The notes: generated from the sequence alone by a model not told the origin. Positions 34,444 to 42,981 are shown, counted from the first letter of the stretch. The stretch: 43,076 bases of DNA from Pseudomonadota bacterium (GCA_021781835.1 JAJXWD010000023.1:1-43076); one strand, 5' to 3'. Numbers and translations: made by a program.

Positions 34444-35451
34444 TTAAAGATCGACCCAGGCGCCCTTTGCCGCGCTGGCGAAAATGGCGTCGATGACAGC
34501 CATGTTGGCCCGTCCATCGTCCAAACCGTAGAAAGGAACGGTCTCGCCCCGCACGGCGCGCGCGAAATTGGAAACCTCGGCTTCATACTGGTCGAGCGCG
34601 TCGAAGGAAAGCGTCGTCAGGTCCGATTTGGCGTGATCGCCTGAAATATCGATGTGAATGAGGTTTGGCTCAGTGAGCGAGGGCACATAGGCCTTGGGGA
34701 GGTCTATAGAGCCTCTCTCACACACGATCTGTAGCGTCTGAACGGAAGCCTGCGCGAGTGAAACGCTCATCAAGGCATGGCATCCGCCACCGAAATCGAG
34801 AAGGATGCTTGAGAACATGTCGATTCCTCGCGCATCGTGCTGGCACGCGGCGAATGCCCGGAGAGGTTCACGGCCAAAAACAAAGCGCGCGGCCATCGCT
34901 GTGTAGCAGCCGAGGTCATAGATCGCGCCGCCACCCCATTCGGGACGAGCGCGGAAATCATCCGCATTTGTCATCGTGAAGGAAAGCAGGCTTGAAACCG
35001 TGCGGGGGGCACCATATTGCCCGGAACGTAAAATATTGGCGAGGGCCTGCCAGCGCGGTTGGTGGCGTACCATGAACGCTTCAGAGATCTTCAGCTTGGG
35101 ATCGACATTTTCGAGAACGGCCATGTCCGCACGGGTCAGCGAGACCGGCTTTTCGATCAACACATGCTTGCCGGCGTCGGCCGCCTTGCGTGCCCATTCG
35201 GCATGAAGATGATTAGGCAAGGCAATATATACCGCCTCAATCTCTGGGTCGGCGAGCAGCGCATCATAATTTCCATATGATTTCGGCAGGCCGAATTGCT
35301 CCGCCATCGCGCGTGCGCGCCCGGCGTCGCGGGCGGCGAGCGCGGTTGGCACACAATAGGGGCTGCGCAGCATGCCAGGCAAAACAGCGCTGGCGGCAAT
35401 GCGCGCCGCCCCCAGAATGCCCCAGCGCACGGGGGTGAATGATTCGCTCAT
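34444..35451 (-). CDS. Gfo/Idh/MocA-family dehydrogenase (second)
   Basis: A 335-residue oxidoreductase of the xylose-dehydrogenase/anhydrofructose-reductase-like branch: VRWGILGAARIAASAVLPGM Rossmann start, VYIALPNHLHAEWARKAADA, GKHVLIEKPVSLT with the active lysine, EAFMVRHQPRW and GGGAIYDLGCYTAMAARFVF. It is read opposite to the first dehydrogenase and lies downstream of a LacI gene on the same strand, 159 bases away. It is not close in sequence to the other two dehydrogenases here, so a different step or substrate is likely. Confidence 0.84.
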   Translation of the reverse strand: MSESFTPVRWGILGAARIAASAVLPGMLRSPYCVPTALAARDAGRARAMAEQFGLPKSYGNYDALLADPEIEAVYIALPNHLHAEWARKAADAGKHVLIEKPVSLTRADMAVLENVDPKLKISEAFMVRHQPRWQALANILRSGQYGAPRTVSSLLSFTMTNADDFRARPEWGGGAIYDLGCYTAMAARFVFGREPLRAFAACQHDARGIDMFSSILLDFGGGCHALMSVSLAQASVQTLQIVCERGSIDLPKAYVPSLTEPNLIHIDISGDHAKSDLTTLSFDALDQYEAEVSNFARAVRGETVPFYGLDDGRANMAVIDAIFASAAKGAWVDL

Positions 35452-35610
35452 TGGATTCTCCAGATTCTCCGCCCCGGCTTTGGGCGGGGTATTGATTGTA
35501 TCTCGCCGTGAGGATCAGGGCAGAATGGGGAAAACAGCAACGCCTTGATTGATGTGATTCCATCAGGGCCGGCGGAGGGCCTCTTCCGGCATGGGTGGTT
35601 TCGTGAGGGC

Positions 35611-36672
35611 TCAATTGGGTTCGGCACTGCCCGGTATGTTCTCTGGACTGTAGATAATGATGGGAACCGGTGAGTGGTATGGCGGCGATGGCGTCCCTGA
35701 GGCCATGAAGCCGAATTCGCGCAGCAAAACCTCAATGGCGAAGCGCGCCTGCAATTCTGGTGCCTGATCAATCGTAAAGCTCATTGTTTTTTCGCGCAGG
35801 AAAGATGCCGTGAATGGTGTCAGCTCATGACCTATGAAGACAGGCCGCTCGGCGAGAATGTCTGCCCGAATTGCGGCGGCAACACCACGATTCGCGGCCC
35901 CGACATTATATATGCCGACAATGTCTTTCTGCCGGGAAAATGTTTCACGCAACTTGATCTCGGACCGGTCGCGATCATCGCCACCCTCGACGATTGCGGT
36001 GATTGTGAGGTTCTTATTGTTTTCTTTGAGATAGTTGGAAAACCCCTCAACGCGCTGGATATGTGACTGAAAGCCGAGATGGTTGCACAGGATGACGATG
36101 GGGCCAGGGCGGTGAACCGTGTTATGCATCAGATATCCCGCGGTGCGGCCTGCCTGGTGGTGATTCATTCCAGCATAGGCAAGGCGCCCGGAATGTGGCA
36201 GGTCGGAAATAATGGCCACGACATGAACGCCCCGCTTCTTCAACATGCTGATTGCGCTATTTACCAGGGCGTGGTTTGGGGCATAGACAATGACGCCATC
36301 GCAGGTTGTTTTTACCAGGGCCGAGGAAATCTGCTCGGGCGTCTCTTCCTTCAAGATATTGCGATGAATCGTCACTGATCCGGTCAGCCCGCGGGCCACG
36401 TTGATCATCTCGTCGCTGATGCGCGCAATCAGCGGGAGCTCAGGCCTGGCCAGTATGATTTCTATGCGGATATGGCGGTGATAGCTCTTCGGCAAGATGC
36501 GTTTCAGCCCTAATTGGCGCGCGGCTTCAATGACTTTTTTTTGCGCGGCCTTGCTCACATTGCCACGCTCATTGATTACCCGGTCAACGGTCGCCGGGCC
36601 GACGCCGGCTTTTTCGGCGACCATGCCAAGGGTAATCTTAGATGGAGGAGTTTTGAATTTTTGGCCTGTCAT
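35611..36672 (-). CDS. LacI-family transcriptional regulator (first)
   Basis: A 353-residue regulator with a LacI helix-turn-helix (ITLGMVAEKAGVGPATVDRV, INERGNVS) and a ribose-binding-protein-like effector domain (CDGVIVYAPNHALV, AYAGMNHHQAGRTAGYLMHN, PIVILCNHLGFQSHIQRVEG, VGIYNVGAANRGVAAAI, PVFIGHELTPFT). The effector is therefore probably a free sugar or cyclitol. A long inverted repeat lies upstream at 36738-36767. The following dehydrogenase gene on the same strand is a likely target or operon partner. Confidence 0.87.
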   Translation of the reverse strand: MTGQKFKTPPSKITLGMVAEKAGVGPATVDRVINERGNVSKAAQKKVIEAARQLGLKRILPKSYHRHIRIEIILARPELPLIARISDEMINVARGLTGSVTIHRNILKEETPEQISSALVKTTCDGVIVYAPNHALVNSAISMLKKRGVHVVAIISDLPHSGRLAYAGMNHHQAGRTAGYLMHNTVHRPGPIVILCNHLGFQSHIQRVEGFSNYLKENNKNLTITAIVEGGDDRDRSEIKLRETFSRQKDIVGIYNVGAANRGVAAAIRADILAERPVFIGHELTPFTASFLREKTMSFTIDQAPELQARFAIEVLLREFGFMASGTPSPPYHSPVPIIIYSPENIPGSAEPN

Positions 36673-36737
36673 GGAATGTTTCCTTGAATTGGCGCGTGTC
36701 CTGGCTGCGCGGAAAGCCGTTAGAACGGAGGCGTCTA

Positions 36738-36767
36738 ATACAAGTCAGCCCTGTGACTGACTTGTAT
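36738..36767. repeat. Perfect 11-base inverted repeat between the two LacI genes
   Basis: Arms ATACAAGTCAG and CTGACTTGTAT surround an eight-base loop. It lies 65 bases upstream of the first LacI gene and 107 bases past the end of the second, both on the minus strand. No T-run follows on either strand, so an operator or a regulatory hairpin is more plausible than an intrinsic terminator. Confidence 0.6.
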
Positions 36768-36874
36768 GCGCGTGGGGTCGGTGGGGCGGCCGCGCGCAAG
36801 ATTAAAAATTATAGCGTCGCGCCACCGGACTTGAATGGGCGAACATTTGGCGGGACGGTATAACGCATTCCCCT

Positions 36875-37915
36875 TTAGGTCCACGCGCTTTCGGGGGTCA
36901 CGATATCGAAGGGCACGATCCGCTGCTGGATGGATGTCTGCCCCCGACCTTCGATGCGATCGAGCATGACTTCGATCAGCTCCTCTGGCATTCGCTTTAA
37001 TGAATGCGGGATGGCCGCCGTGATCAAACCCTCCGCCAGTCCTTTATGGGCCTCGGGGCCGATATCCCGGCAGACGATTTTTATGTCCTGCCGGCGCGGA
37101 GCGTCAAATTCACGCAGGGCGCGCAGAACGCCGGAGATGCCGCCGCCGCCGACGAAAATCCCAACAAGATCTGGTTCTTCGGTGATCAGCCGGCGGACGG
37201 TTTCATAAGCGGTCTGGGGCTCCTCGTTGGTCAGCTGGGTTTCGTGTACAATGAAGGTTGGAGCGCGCTCACGCAGGTATGAGCGGAAGCTGGCGTCGCA
37301 AATGTCCTGGCATTGGTAGCGGTGGCTGCCGACGAAGGGAAAGACCTTGCCGGGGCGGTGGGCCATTTGGCTGATGAACCACGCCGCGGTGCGGCCCGCC
37401 TTCCAATTGTCCGTGCCGACGAACGCGGCGCGGCCAGCGGCTGAAAGATCGGTGATATAGGCGATAACCGGCGTGTCGCGGGCACGCAGCTCGTCGATGG
37501 CTTGGCTGATCAGCGGATGATCCGCGGTGATGACGGCGACGGCGTCGGAAACGGCCCCGAGGGCCAGCAAATGGGCGGCCACCGCTTCGGGCGAGAGATC
37601 ATCCTCAAATTCTATGACCGGGTTGATGAGTGTATCGACCCGCCGGGCCGCGGCCGTTGCCAGGGATTCCGCCCAGAGCCGGTTGATGGCGCGGTGCGAT
37701 TGTTGCAGCAGAAAGCCAAGTCTGCGCCGGGGCAGGTGGGTTTGTTTGCGTTCGCGCAGGATGCCCAGGCCGTAGAAGCCAATTGATTGCGCGGCGCTGA
37801 GAATCCGCTCGACCGTTTCCGGCCGCAAGGTGCCTGTGCCGTGCAACAGACGGTTGACGGTCGAGACGCTCAGGTCGGCGGCATTCGCCAGATCGGTGAC
37901 GGTTGGACGTTTCAT
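36875..37915 (-). CDS. LacI-family transcriptional regulator (second)
   Basis: A 346-residue regulator. The DNA-binding start is PTVTDLANAADLSVSTVNRL, and the effector domain includes DAVAVITADHPLISQAIDEL, AAFVGTDNWKAGRTAAWFIS, FVGSHRYQCQDICDASFRSY and LVGIFVGGGGISGVLRALRE. It is homologous in layout to the first LacI protein (similar GRTA and HRPG features) but clearly divergent. It is transcribed away from the IolH-like operon starting at 38080, across a 164-base gap with repeated CATGATT elements, and is the probable regulator of that operon. Confidence 0.87.
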   Translation of the reverse strand: MKRPTVTDLANAADLSVSTVNRLLHGTGTLRPETVERILSAAQSIGFYGLGILRERKQTHLPRRRLGFLLQQSHRAINRLWAESLATAAARRVDTLINPVIEFEDDLSPEAVAAHLLALGAVSDAVAVITADHPLISQAIDELRARDTPVIAYITDLSAAGRAAFVGTDNWKAGRTAAWFISQMAHRPGKVFPFVGSHRYQCQDICDASFRSYLRERAPTFIVHETQLTNEEPQTAYETVRRLITEEPDLVGIFVGGGGISGVLRALREFDAPRRQDIKIVCRDIGPEAHKGLAEGLITAAIPHSLKRMPEELIEVMLDRIEGRGQTSIQQRIVPFDIVTPESAWT

Positions 37916-37930
37916 CGGGGCTCCAAAATC

Positions 37931-38026
37931 GTGCCATTCATGATTGGTATAAATGGCACAAAAATATCATTTAGTCATGATTTTAATTCCGTTCATTTGA
38001 TCAAAAAGATACATGATTGGTCATGA
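37931..38026. promoter_or_regulatory. Divergent operator region with phased CATGATT repeats
   Basis: The gap between the second LacI gene and the IolH-like gene holds an inverted repeat with eight-base arms GTGCCATT (37931-37938) and AATGGCAC (37952-37959). It also holds three CATGATT copies beginning at 37939, 37976 and 38012, with CATGATTGG in the outer two. Spacings of 37 and 36 bases place them on nearly the same helix face. A further TCATGA follows at 38021. Arrangement and position suggest multiple binding sites for the adjacent LacI protein; the binding itself is inferred. Confidence 0.55.
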
Positions 38027-38079
38027 GTAAGGCGATAACGCTGAAACGCTGGATATATTGAAACACAAGGTGAAGTCTT

Positions 38080-38985
38080 ATGAAGATCGCGCTTGATCCT
38101 TTCATGCACCGCCATCTCAGCCTGGAGGAACTGCCTTTCAAGGTGAAGGAGCTTGGCTATGACTGGATGGAACTTTCCCCGCGCGGGGATTTTTTGGAAT
38201 GGTTCAAGGCGCCGCGGGTGTTTCCCGAGCGCTTGAGGGCTTTTAAACGGGCGCTGAGAGAGGCTGAGGTTGGCATTGCCTCGCTGCTGCCGATGTATCG
38301 CTGGGCCTCGAATGACGAAGATGAGCGGAGGGCGGCCGTGCGGCACTGGCGGCGCGCCATTGAGATTGCCGTCGATCTTGAGGTGGACACGATGAACTCC
38401 GAGTTCGGGCGGGGACCGCATCCGGACAGGGGAGGGTGCTATTGTTGTCATACTGGATCGATGATCGAGACGTGCGAGGAGGCTTGGTGGCGCTCAATGG
38501 AAGAGCTCGTGCCGGTGTTCGAGCGGGAGGGAGTTAATCTCCATATCGAGCCGCATCCGGAGGACTGGGTGGAGACCTTGCAGCCGGCGGTCGATATCAT
38601 CCGTACCGTCAATTCGTCGAGGGTTAAATTTTTGTATTGTGCGCCTCATACTTTCTATTTTGGTGATGATACGCGCGCGATGCTGCGCGAATGCGCCGAT
38701 GTGCTGGCGCATGTGCATGTTGGCGATACGTTCAACCATAAGGGCAGCTCCGGGTTGCGCTATATCGTCAATCCTCCTGGTTCCACGGCGCGGGTTCACC
38801 AGCACCTCAATATCGGACAGGGTGAGGTGCCCTGGGACGACTTCTTTGGGACGCTGGCCGAGATCGGGTTTGATGGAATAATGACAGCTTGTGTTTTTGC
38901 TTGGGAAGAGAAGGCTGACCAGTCTGGCCAATTCATGCGCCAGGAAATTCAGCGTTATATCGAGCAATATAAAAAACCGAAGTGA
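38080..38985 (+). CDS. IolH-like TIM-barrel protein
   Basis: A 301-residue xylose-isomerase-like barrel. The start MKIALDPFMHRHLSLEELPF, EIAVDLEVDTMNSEFGRG, WWRSMEELVPVFEREGVNLH, FLYCAPHTFYFG and especially SGLRYIVNPPGSTARVHQHL and IGQGEVPWDDFF resemble IolH of actinobacterial and other myo-inositol clusters, whose exact reaction is not well defined. It is the first gene of the operon 38080-42137 and is divergent from the second LacI gene. This similarity is the main hint that the region handles a cyclitol. A ribosome site is weak (AAGGTGAAG). Confidence 0.75.
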   Translation: MKIALDPFMHRHLSLEELPFKVKELGYDWMELSPRGDFLEWFKAPRVFPERLRAFKRALREAEVGIASLLPMYRWASNDEDERRAAVRHWRRAIEIAVDLEVDTMNSEFGRGPHPDRGGCYCCHTGSMIETCEEAWWRSMEELVPVFEREGVNLHIEPHPEDWVETLQPAVDIIRTVNSSRVKFLYCAPHTFYFGDDTRAMLRECADVLAHVHVGDTFNHKGSSGLRYIVNPPGSTARVHQHLNIGQGEVPWDDFFGTLAEIGFDGIMTACVFAWEEKADQSGQFMRQEIQRYIEQYKKPK

Positions 38986-39043
38986 ACATGGCTGGTTTTG
39001 AAAAGTTTAATCACTGAGTTCATATCATAAAAAGGTTTTATAC

Positions 39044-40219
39044 ATGTTAAACGGAGAGAAACTCATAGAGCGCCCGCTGCGTTGGGGCATGGTGGGTGGC
39101 GGGCGGACCGGGCAGGTTGGCTACAAGCACCGACTTGGCGCGTTGCGCGACAATACCGCCTACCGGCTGGTTTGCGGTGCTTTCGATATAGATTCCGAGC
39201 GCGGCAGGGATTTTGGCGAGAAGATTGGTGTTGAGACGGGGCGATGCTATGCGGATTACCGCAGCATGATCGCCCAAGAAGCCGGGCGGGCGGATGGGGT
39301 GGAGGTTGTTACCGTCGCCACGCCCAATCATACACATTACGAGATCACCAAGGCTTGTCTTGAAGCCGGGCTGCATGTGATTTGTGAAAAGCCGTTGTTT
39401 TTTACAGTCCGTGAGTGTGAGGAGATAGAGCGCCTGGCCGATGCGCGCGGACTGATTGTTGGTGTGACTTATGGCTATTCGGCTTATCCGATGCTGTTGC
39501 AGATGCGCGCGATGGTTGCCCAAGGGATGATCGGCGATGTACGGATGGTCGATTTGACTTATGTCCATGGATTCAATTCTGGAGATGATACGAATGCCAC
39601 GGAGGCGCAGAAATGGCGTACCAACCCGGCGACCTCGGGCCCAACTTTCGTGCTGGGGGATATTTCGACCCACACCTATTATATGTCCCAGGTGATTTTG
39701 CCTGACATGAAAATTGAAAAGCTCCTTTGCGATCGACAGAGCTTTATCCGCTCGCGCGCGCCACTGGAGGACAATGCCTATGTTTTGTTCCATTATAACA
39801 ATGGTGCGGTGGGCCGGCTGTGGTGTTCGTCGGTTTGCGCGGGGTCTATGGAGGCCCAGACAATTCGCATAATCGGGTCAAAGGCCAGTCTGATCTGGCG
39901 TGAAACGATGCCGAATGAATTAGTTTATGAAATACAGGGCCAGCCTGGGCAGGTTATGCATCATGGCATGCCGTATCTGGACCAGATTTCGCTTGAGAGC
40001 GACCGGCTTGGCGCGCTGCATACCGAAGGGTTGAGCGAATCCTGGGCCAATATCTATCTGCGCATCGCGCAGGCGATTGATGCAAAAAACCGCCGCGATG
40101 ATGCAGCCCTCGACAAACTGATTTATCCTGGGATCAAGGGGGGCACCGATGGCGTGCGCTGGCTTGAAGCGTGTGTGCGCTCGGCCGAGGCGGGTGCGCA
40201 ATGGGTCGATTTCGCATAA
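39044..40219 (+). CDS. Gfo/Idh/MocA-family dehydrogenase (third)
   Basis: A 391-residue oxidoreductase of the longer type often found beside TIM-barrel isomerases. It shows LRWGMVGGGRTGQVGYKHRL, VTVATPNHTHYEITKACLEA, GLHVICEKPLFFT with the active lysine, VTYGYSAYPMLLQMRAMVAQ, VLGDISTHTYYMSQV and the C-terminal IYPGIKGGTDGVRWLEACVR. The Rossmann start and CEKP motif fit NAD(P) use. It lies 58 bases after the IolH-like gene and 30 before the second TIM-barrel paralogue, repeating the dehydrogenase/barrel pairing at 32130-34257. Confidence 0.85.
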   Translation: MLNGEKLIERPLRWGMVGGGRTGQVGYKHRLGALRDNTAYRLVCGAFDIDSERGRDFGEKIGVETGRCYADYRSMIAQEAGRADGVEVVTVATPNHTHYEITKACLEAGLHVICEKPLFFTVRECEEIERLADARGLIVGVTYGYSAYPMLLQMRAMVAQGMIGDVRMVDLTYVHGFNSGDDTNATEAQKWRTNPATSGPTFVLGDISTHTYYMSQVILPDMKIEKLLCDRQSFIRSRAPLEDNAYVLFHYNNGAVGRLWCSSVCAGSMEAQTIRIIGSKASLIWRETMPNELVYEIQGQPGQVMHHGMPYLDQISLESDRLGALHTEGLSESWANIYLRIAQAIDAKNRRDDAALDKLIYPGIKGGTDGVRWLEACVRSAEAGAQWVDFA

Positions 40220-40249
40220 GCCGAAACCTTTGATCATGAAGCGGGATTT

Positions 40250-41197
40250 ATGAATATGAAACTTTCGATCTGTACTGATTGCATGGGCGACCTCTCCTTC
40301 ACGGAGATGCTGGATAAATGTGTCTCCCTTGGGGTTGAGGGCATTGAGATGACAGGTGGTGGCTGGTCTTCGGCGCCACATGTACGCACAGAAGAGCTTT
40401 TGAGAGATGCGGGACAGCGCCGTGATTTTCTGAAAGAAATTGATAAACGCGGCCTCTCCATCGCGGCGCTGAATTGTTCGGGAAATCCACTTGACCCTGG
40501 CGCGCTTGGGGCGAAGCACCGCGAGGATACGGAAAACACGCTGCGCCTGGCGGGGGCGCTTGGTGTCAAGAAAATTGTGATGATGTCTGGTCTGCCGCCG
40601 GCGGCGCCGGGTGATACCATCCCGAACTGGATTACTTATACGGTCAGCTGGCCGGCAAGTTTGAAGGATGCGCTTGACTACCAATGGAATGAGGTGGCGA
40701 TTCCCTATTGGCGGGGGCTGGTGCGGCTTGCGGATGAGGTGGGGGTGGAGACATTCGCGCTGGAGAATTTCTCTTCCATGCTGGTGTGGAACCCGGAAAC
40801 GCTGTTCCGCCTGAGGGATGCGGTGGGTCCCAAGGTGGGGCTGAATCTCGACCCGAGCCATTTGTTTTGGATGGGGGCTGATCCGATCGCGGCGGCGCGC
40901 GCGCTTGGCCCGGCGATTCATCATGTTCATGGCAAGGATGCGCGCATTGAACGAGGGAGGGCGGCGGTCAATGGAATTTTGGAAACCAAACCGGTGGAGG
41001 ATACCGCGCGCCGGGCTTGGAATTATGTCGCGGTTGGCGCCGGGCATGATCTGCAATGGTGGAAGGAGTTTTTCTCTGTCGTGCGCATGCTTGGGTATAA
41101 TGACTGGGTGAGCCTGGAAATGGAGGATTTGACCATGTCGGTTGAAGCGGGAATCCAAAGCTCGGTTAGCGCGCTCCAGGCGGCGATCAGCCGTTGA
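40250..41197 (+). CDS. Xylose-isomerase-like TIM-barrel protein (second paralogue)
   Basis: A 315-residue barrel closely resembling the one at 33304. Probable metal ligands: Glu172 (FALENFSS), Asp201 and His204 (NLDPSHLFW), His227 (HHVHGKD) and Glu290 (VSLEMED). The shared landmarks GGWSSAPHV, CSGNPLDPG, MMSGLP, PNWIT and the late WNYV/WNFV stretch show a duplication that has diverged. A second in-frame ATG lies two codons in. The likely role is isomerisation or dehydration of a keto-cyclitol or keto-sugar from the preceding dehydrogenase. Confidence 0.83.
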   Translation: MNMKLSICTDCMGDLSFTEMLDKCVSLGVEGIEMTGGGWSSAPHVRTEELLRDAGQRRDFLKEIDKRGLSIAALNCSGNPLDPGALGAKHREDTENTLRLAGALGVKKIVMMSGLPPAAPGDTIPNWITYTVSWPASLKDALDYQWNEVAIPYWRGLVRLADEVGVETFALENFSSMLVWNPETLFRLRDAVGPKVGLNLDPSHLFWMGADPIAAARALGPAIHHVHGKDARIERGRAAVNGILETKPVEDTARRAWNYVAVGAGHDLQWWKEFFSVVRMLGYNDWVSLEMEDLTMSVEAGIQSSVSALQAAISR

Positions 41198-41207
41198 GGG
41201 GCTTGGC

Positions 41208-42137
41208 ATGAGCGCGCCCATCACCATGACGACCGCGCCGTGCTGCTGGGGGGTGGATGATGTGCGCAACCCGCATCTGCCCGCTTGGGAGCGTGTGCTC
41301 GACGAGGCCGCGGCGGCCGGATTCGCGGGGGTTGAGCTTGGCCCCTACGGATATTTGCCGCTCGATGTCGCGCGTGTTTCGGAGGCGCTGGCGCGACGCG
41401 GGCTGTGCGTTGTGGCGGGAACGATTTTTGATAATCTGGTCGATCCGGCCAATCGCGGGTCATTGCTGCGCCAGACGGCCGAGATATGCGCCTTGATTGC
41501 CGCGTTGCCGCGCCCTGTTACGCATTTGGGCCAGAAATTTGCGGCGCCTTATTTAACGGTTATGGACTGGGGGCACGAGGCGCGCGACTATGCCGCGGGC
41601 CATGCGGACCGTGCCATCCGCCTCGACCGCCATGCGTGGTCTGGCATGGTTGCCAATATCCGTGCCATCGCCATGCTCGCACGCGATGAATTCGGTGTGC
41701 GCGCGGTTATTCATCCGCATGCGGGCGGTCATATCGAATTCTCGGACGAGATCGAGCGGATCACCGGGGATGTTGCGGCCGATGAGGCGGGGCTGTGCCT
41801 GGATACCGGGCATCTGACCTATGCCGGGATGGATCCTCTCGCGACGATACGGGCCTATTGGGAGCGGCTGGATTATCTGCACTTCAAGGATATTGACGGC
41901 GAGAAATTCAAGGAGGTGATGGGGCGCAAGATACGATTTTTCGAGGCTTGCGCCGAGGGCGTGATGTGTCCGATCGGCCGGGGGATCGTAGATTATGTAG
42001 CCATACGCTCGATGCTCTCGAAGCATGGATATGCTGGATATATTACGATCGAGCAGGAGCGGGACCCGCGCAATAATGGCTCGATTCTGGAAGATCTAAG
42101 GGCGTCCAGGGTATTTTTGGCGCGGATGGGGTTTTAG
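41208..42137 (+). CDS. IolE/IolI-like TIM-barrel protein
   Basis: A 309-residue barrel. CCWGVDDVRNPHLPAWERVL, ELGPYGYLPLD, IHPHAGGHIEF, CLDTGHLTYAGMDPLATIRA, YLHFKDIDGEKFKEV, FFEACAEGVMCPIGRGIVDY and ITIEQERDPRNN follow the pattern of inosose dehydratase (IolE) and inosose isomerase (IolI) relatives. Metal ligands are expected in the HPHAGG, DTGH, HFKD and IEQE motifs. The ATG at 41208 follows GAGGGG ten bases after the previous gene. It is the last gene of the operon. The specific reaction is not fixed by sequence alone. Confidence 0.78.
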   Translation: MSAPITMTTAPCCWGVDDVRNPHLPAWERVLDEAAAAGFAGVELGPYGYLPLDVARVSEALARRGLCVVAGTIFDNLVDPANRGSLLRQTAEICALIAALPRPVTHLGQKFAAPYLTVMDWGHEARDYAAGHADRAIRLDRHAWSGMVANIRAIAMLARDEFGVRAVIHPHAGGHIEFSDEIERITGDVAADEAGLCLDTGHLTYAGMDPLATIRAYWERLDYLHFKDIDGEKFKEVMGRKIRFFEACAEGVMCPIGRGIVDYVAIRSMLSKHGYAGYITIEQERDPRNNGSILEDLRASRVFLARMGF

Positions 42138-42717
42138 TCGTCGCGCCGCGATGTGATGATGAAGGCAGGTCTTGTTTGCCTTCGTGGACCGGACGCATCC
42201 GCGGTACTGCGGGTAATTTCCTTGAAGCCGGCACTATTGGGCCCGCCGCGCCAGATTTCGAGACCCAAGGGCTGGCGGGAACGTGAAATCTGGCCCATGA
42301 TTTTGCCGGGCGCGGTGCGAACTGGCGATAATCTGCCGACCAGACCCCTGGGGTAATACCTGGCCGAGGGCATTGTGGGGTTCCGGCAGGCCCCACCATC
42401 GCGCCCACCCCGCGGCAGCGCGGGGAAAATGCCGTTGGCCTTTTGGGGGAAGCCAAGCACCTGATCCGGATGAAAAACTTTTCCGCCTGGGGAAGGGCAG
42501 GGCGGTGGCTGGACCGCGTGCCATGTTCCTTGGGCGTGGCCTGTTTCCCGAACCTGCCCAGGGGCGGGGAAACGGGGTTTAGAGGCGGATTTGGACGTTG
42601 GATTTATCCGCAAGGCGGGTCAATCGAACGTCATCGCACTCTAAGGGGTTTGAATCATCTGTAAAATTGGTCAAACTCATGCGAACAATAAGTTATATTT
42701 CCCCGGGGGGGAGGCGT
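42138..42717. other. Long non-coding stretch with several hairpins
   Basis: No convincing gene in either direction; open frames here are short, proline- or arginine-rich and match nothing I know. It contains four clear inverted repeats: GAAGGCA/TGCCTTC (42161-42183, just after the operon and possibly its terminator), CCAGATTTC/GAAATCTGG (42251-42293), GTGGGG/CCCCAC (42375-42396) and CCCCGCG/CGCGGGG around GCAG (42408-42425). This density suggests a structured RNA, a repeat-type element or remnants of both. Confidence 0.5.
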
Positions 42718-42884
42718 ATGTTTTGTCTTCAAGGACGTGGCCGGCGCGGTGGTGCCGGGCGGCGTTGTGTAAAGACAAAGGGGGAGATATAGTCATGGCC
42801 CGGTTTTCGCCGCGTGAGCGATGGGCAGACCGGCGGGCGGCGGGGCTGGTTTGGGCGCGGAGAAGGTTTGTTGACAAACCTTAA
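42718..42884 (+). other. Two tandem tiny reading frames with ribosome sites (doubtful)
   Basis: An ATG at 42718 preceded by GGGGGGGAGG opens 24 codons (MFCLQGRGRRGG start) ending at 42792. A second ATG at 42795, preceded by AAGGGGGAG, opens 29 codons (MARFSPRERWADRRA start) ending at 42884. Both peptides are arginine-rich and resemble nothing known. Good ribosome sites make leader peptides conceivable, but GC-rich DNA produces such frames by chance. Confidence 0.2.
42863..42882. promoter_or_regulatory. Palindromic operator-like site
   Basis: Nine-base arms AAGGTTTGT and ACAAACCTT are separated by TG. The palindrome includes a TTGACA hexamer at 42871-42876, and a second TTGACAAAA follows at 42893. 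It lies about 140 bases before the ATG at 43021. A symmetric 20-base site overlapping a possible -35 element fits repression by a LacI-type protein; no well-matched -10 is evident. Confidence 0.5.
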
Positions 42885-42981
42885 CTCGTTGTTTGACAAA
42901 ACTGAAATGATAATCGTGGCGCGGTTTGTTTCAAGGCTGTTGCCGTAGGACCGTGCTTGGTCGGCTTCATGAGATTTGTGG

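Noticed and set aside
41142-41207. Upstream extension of the IolE-like protein starting at 41142
   Set aside because: The added residues are the shadow of the previous gene's end; the ATG at 41208 has a ribosome site and fits the family start.
42134-42613. Minus-strand 159-codon frame as a gene
   Set aside because: No family resemblance, proline- and arginine-rich, no ribosome site, and hairpin-forming DNA runs through it.
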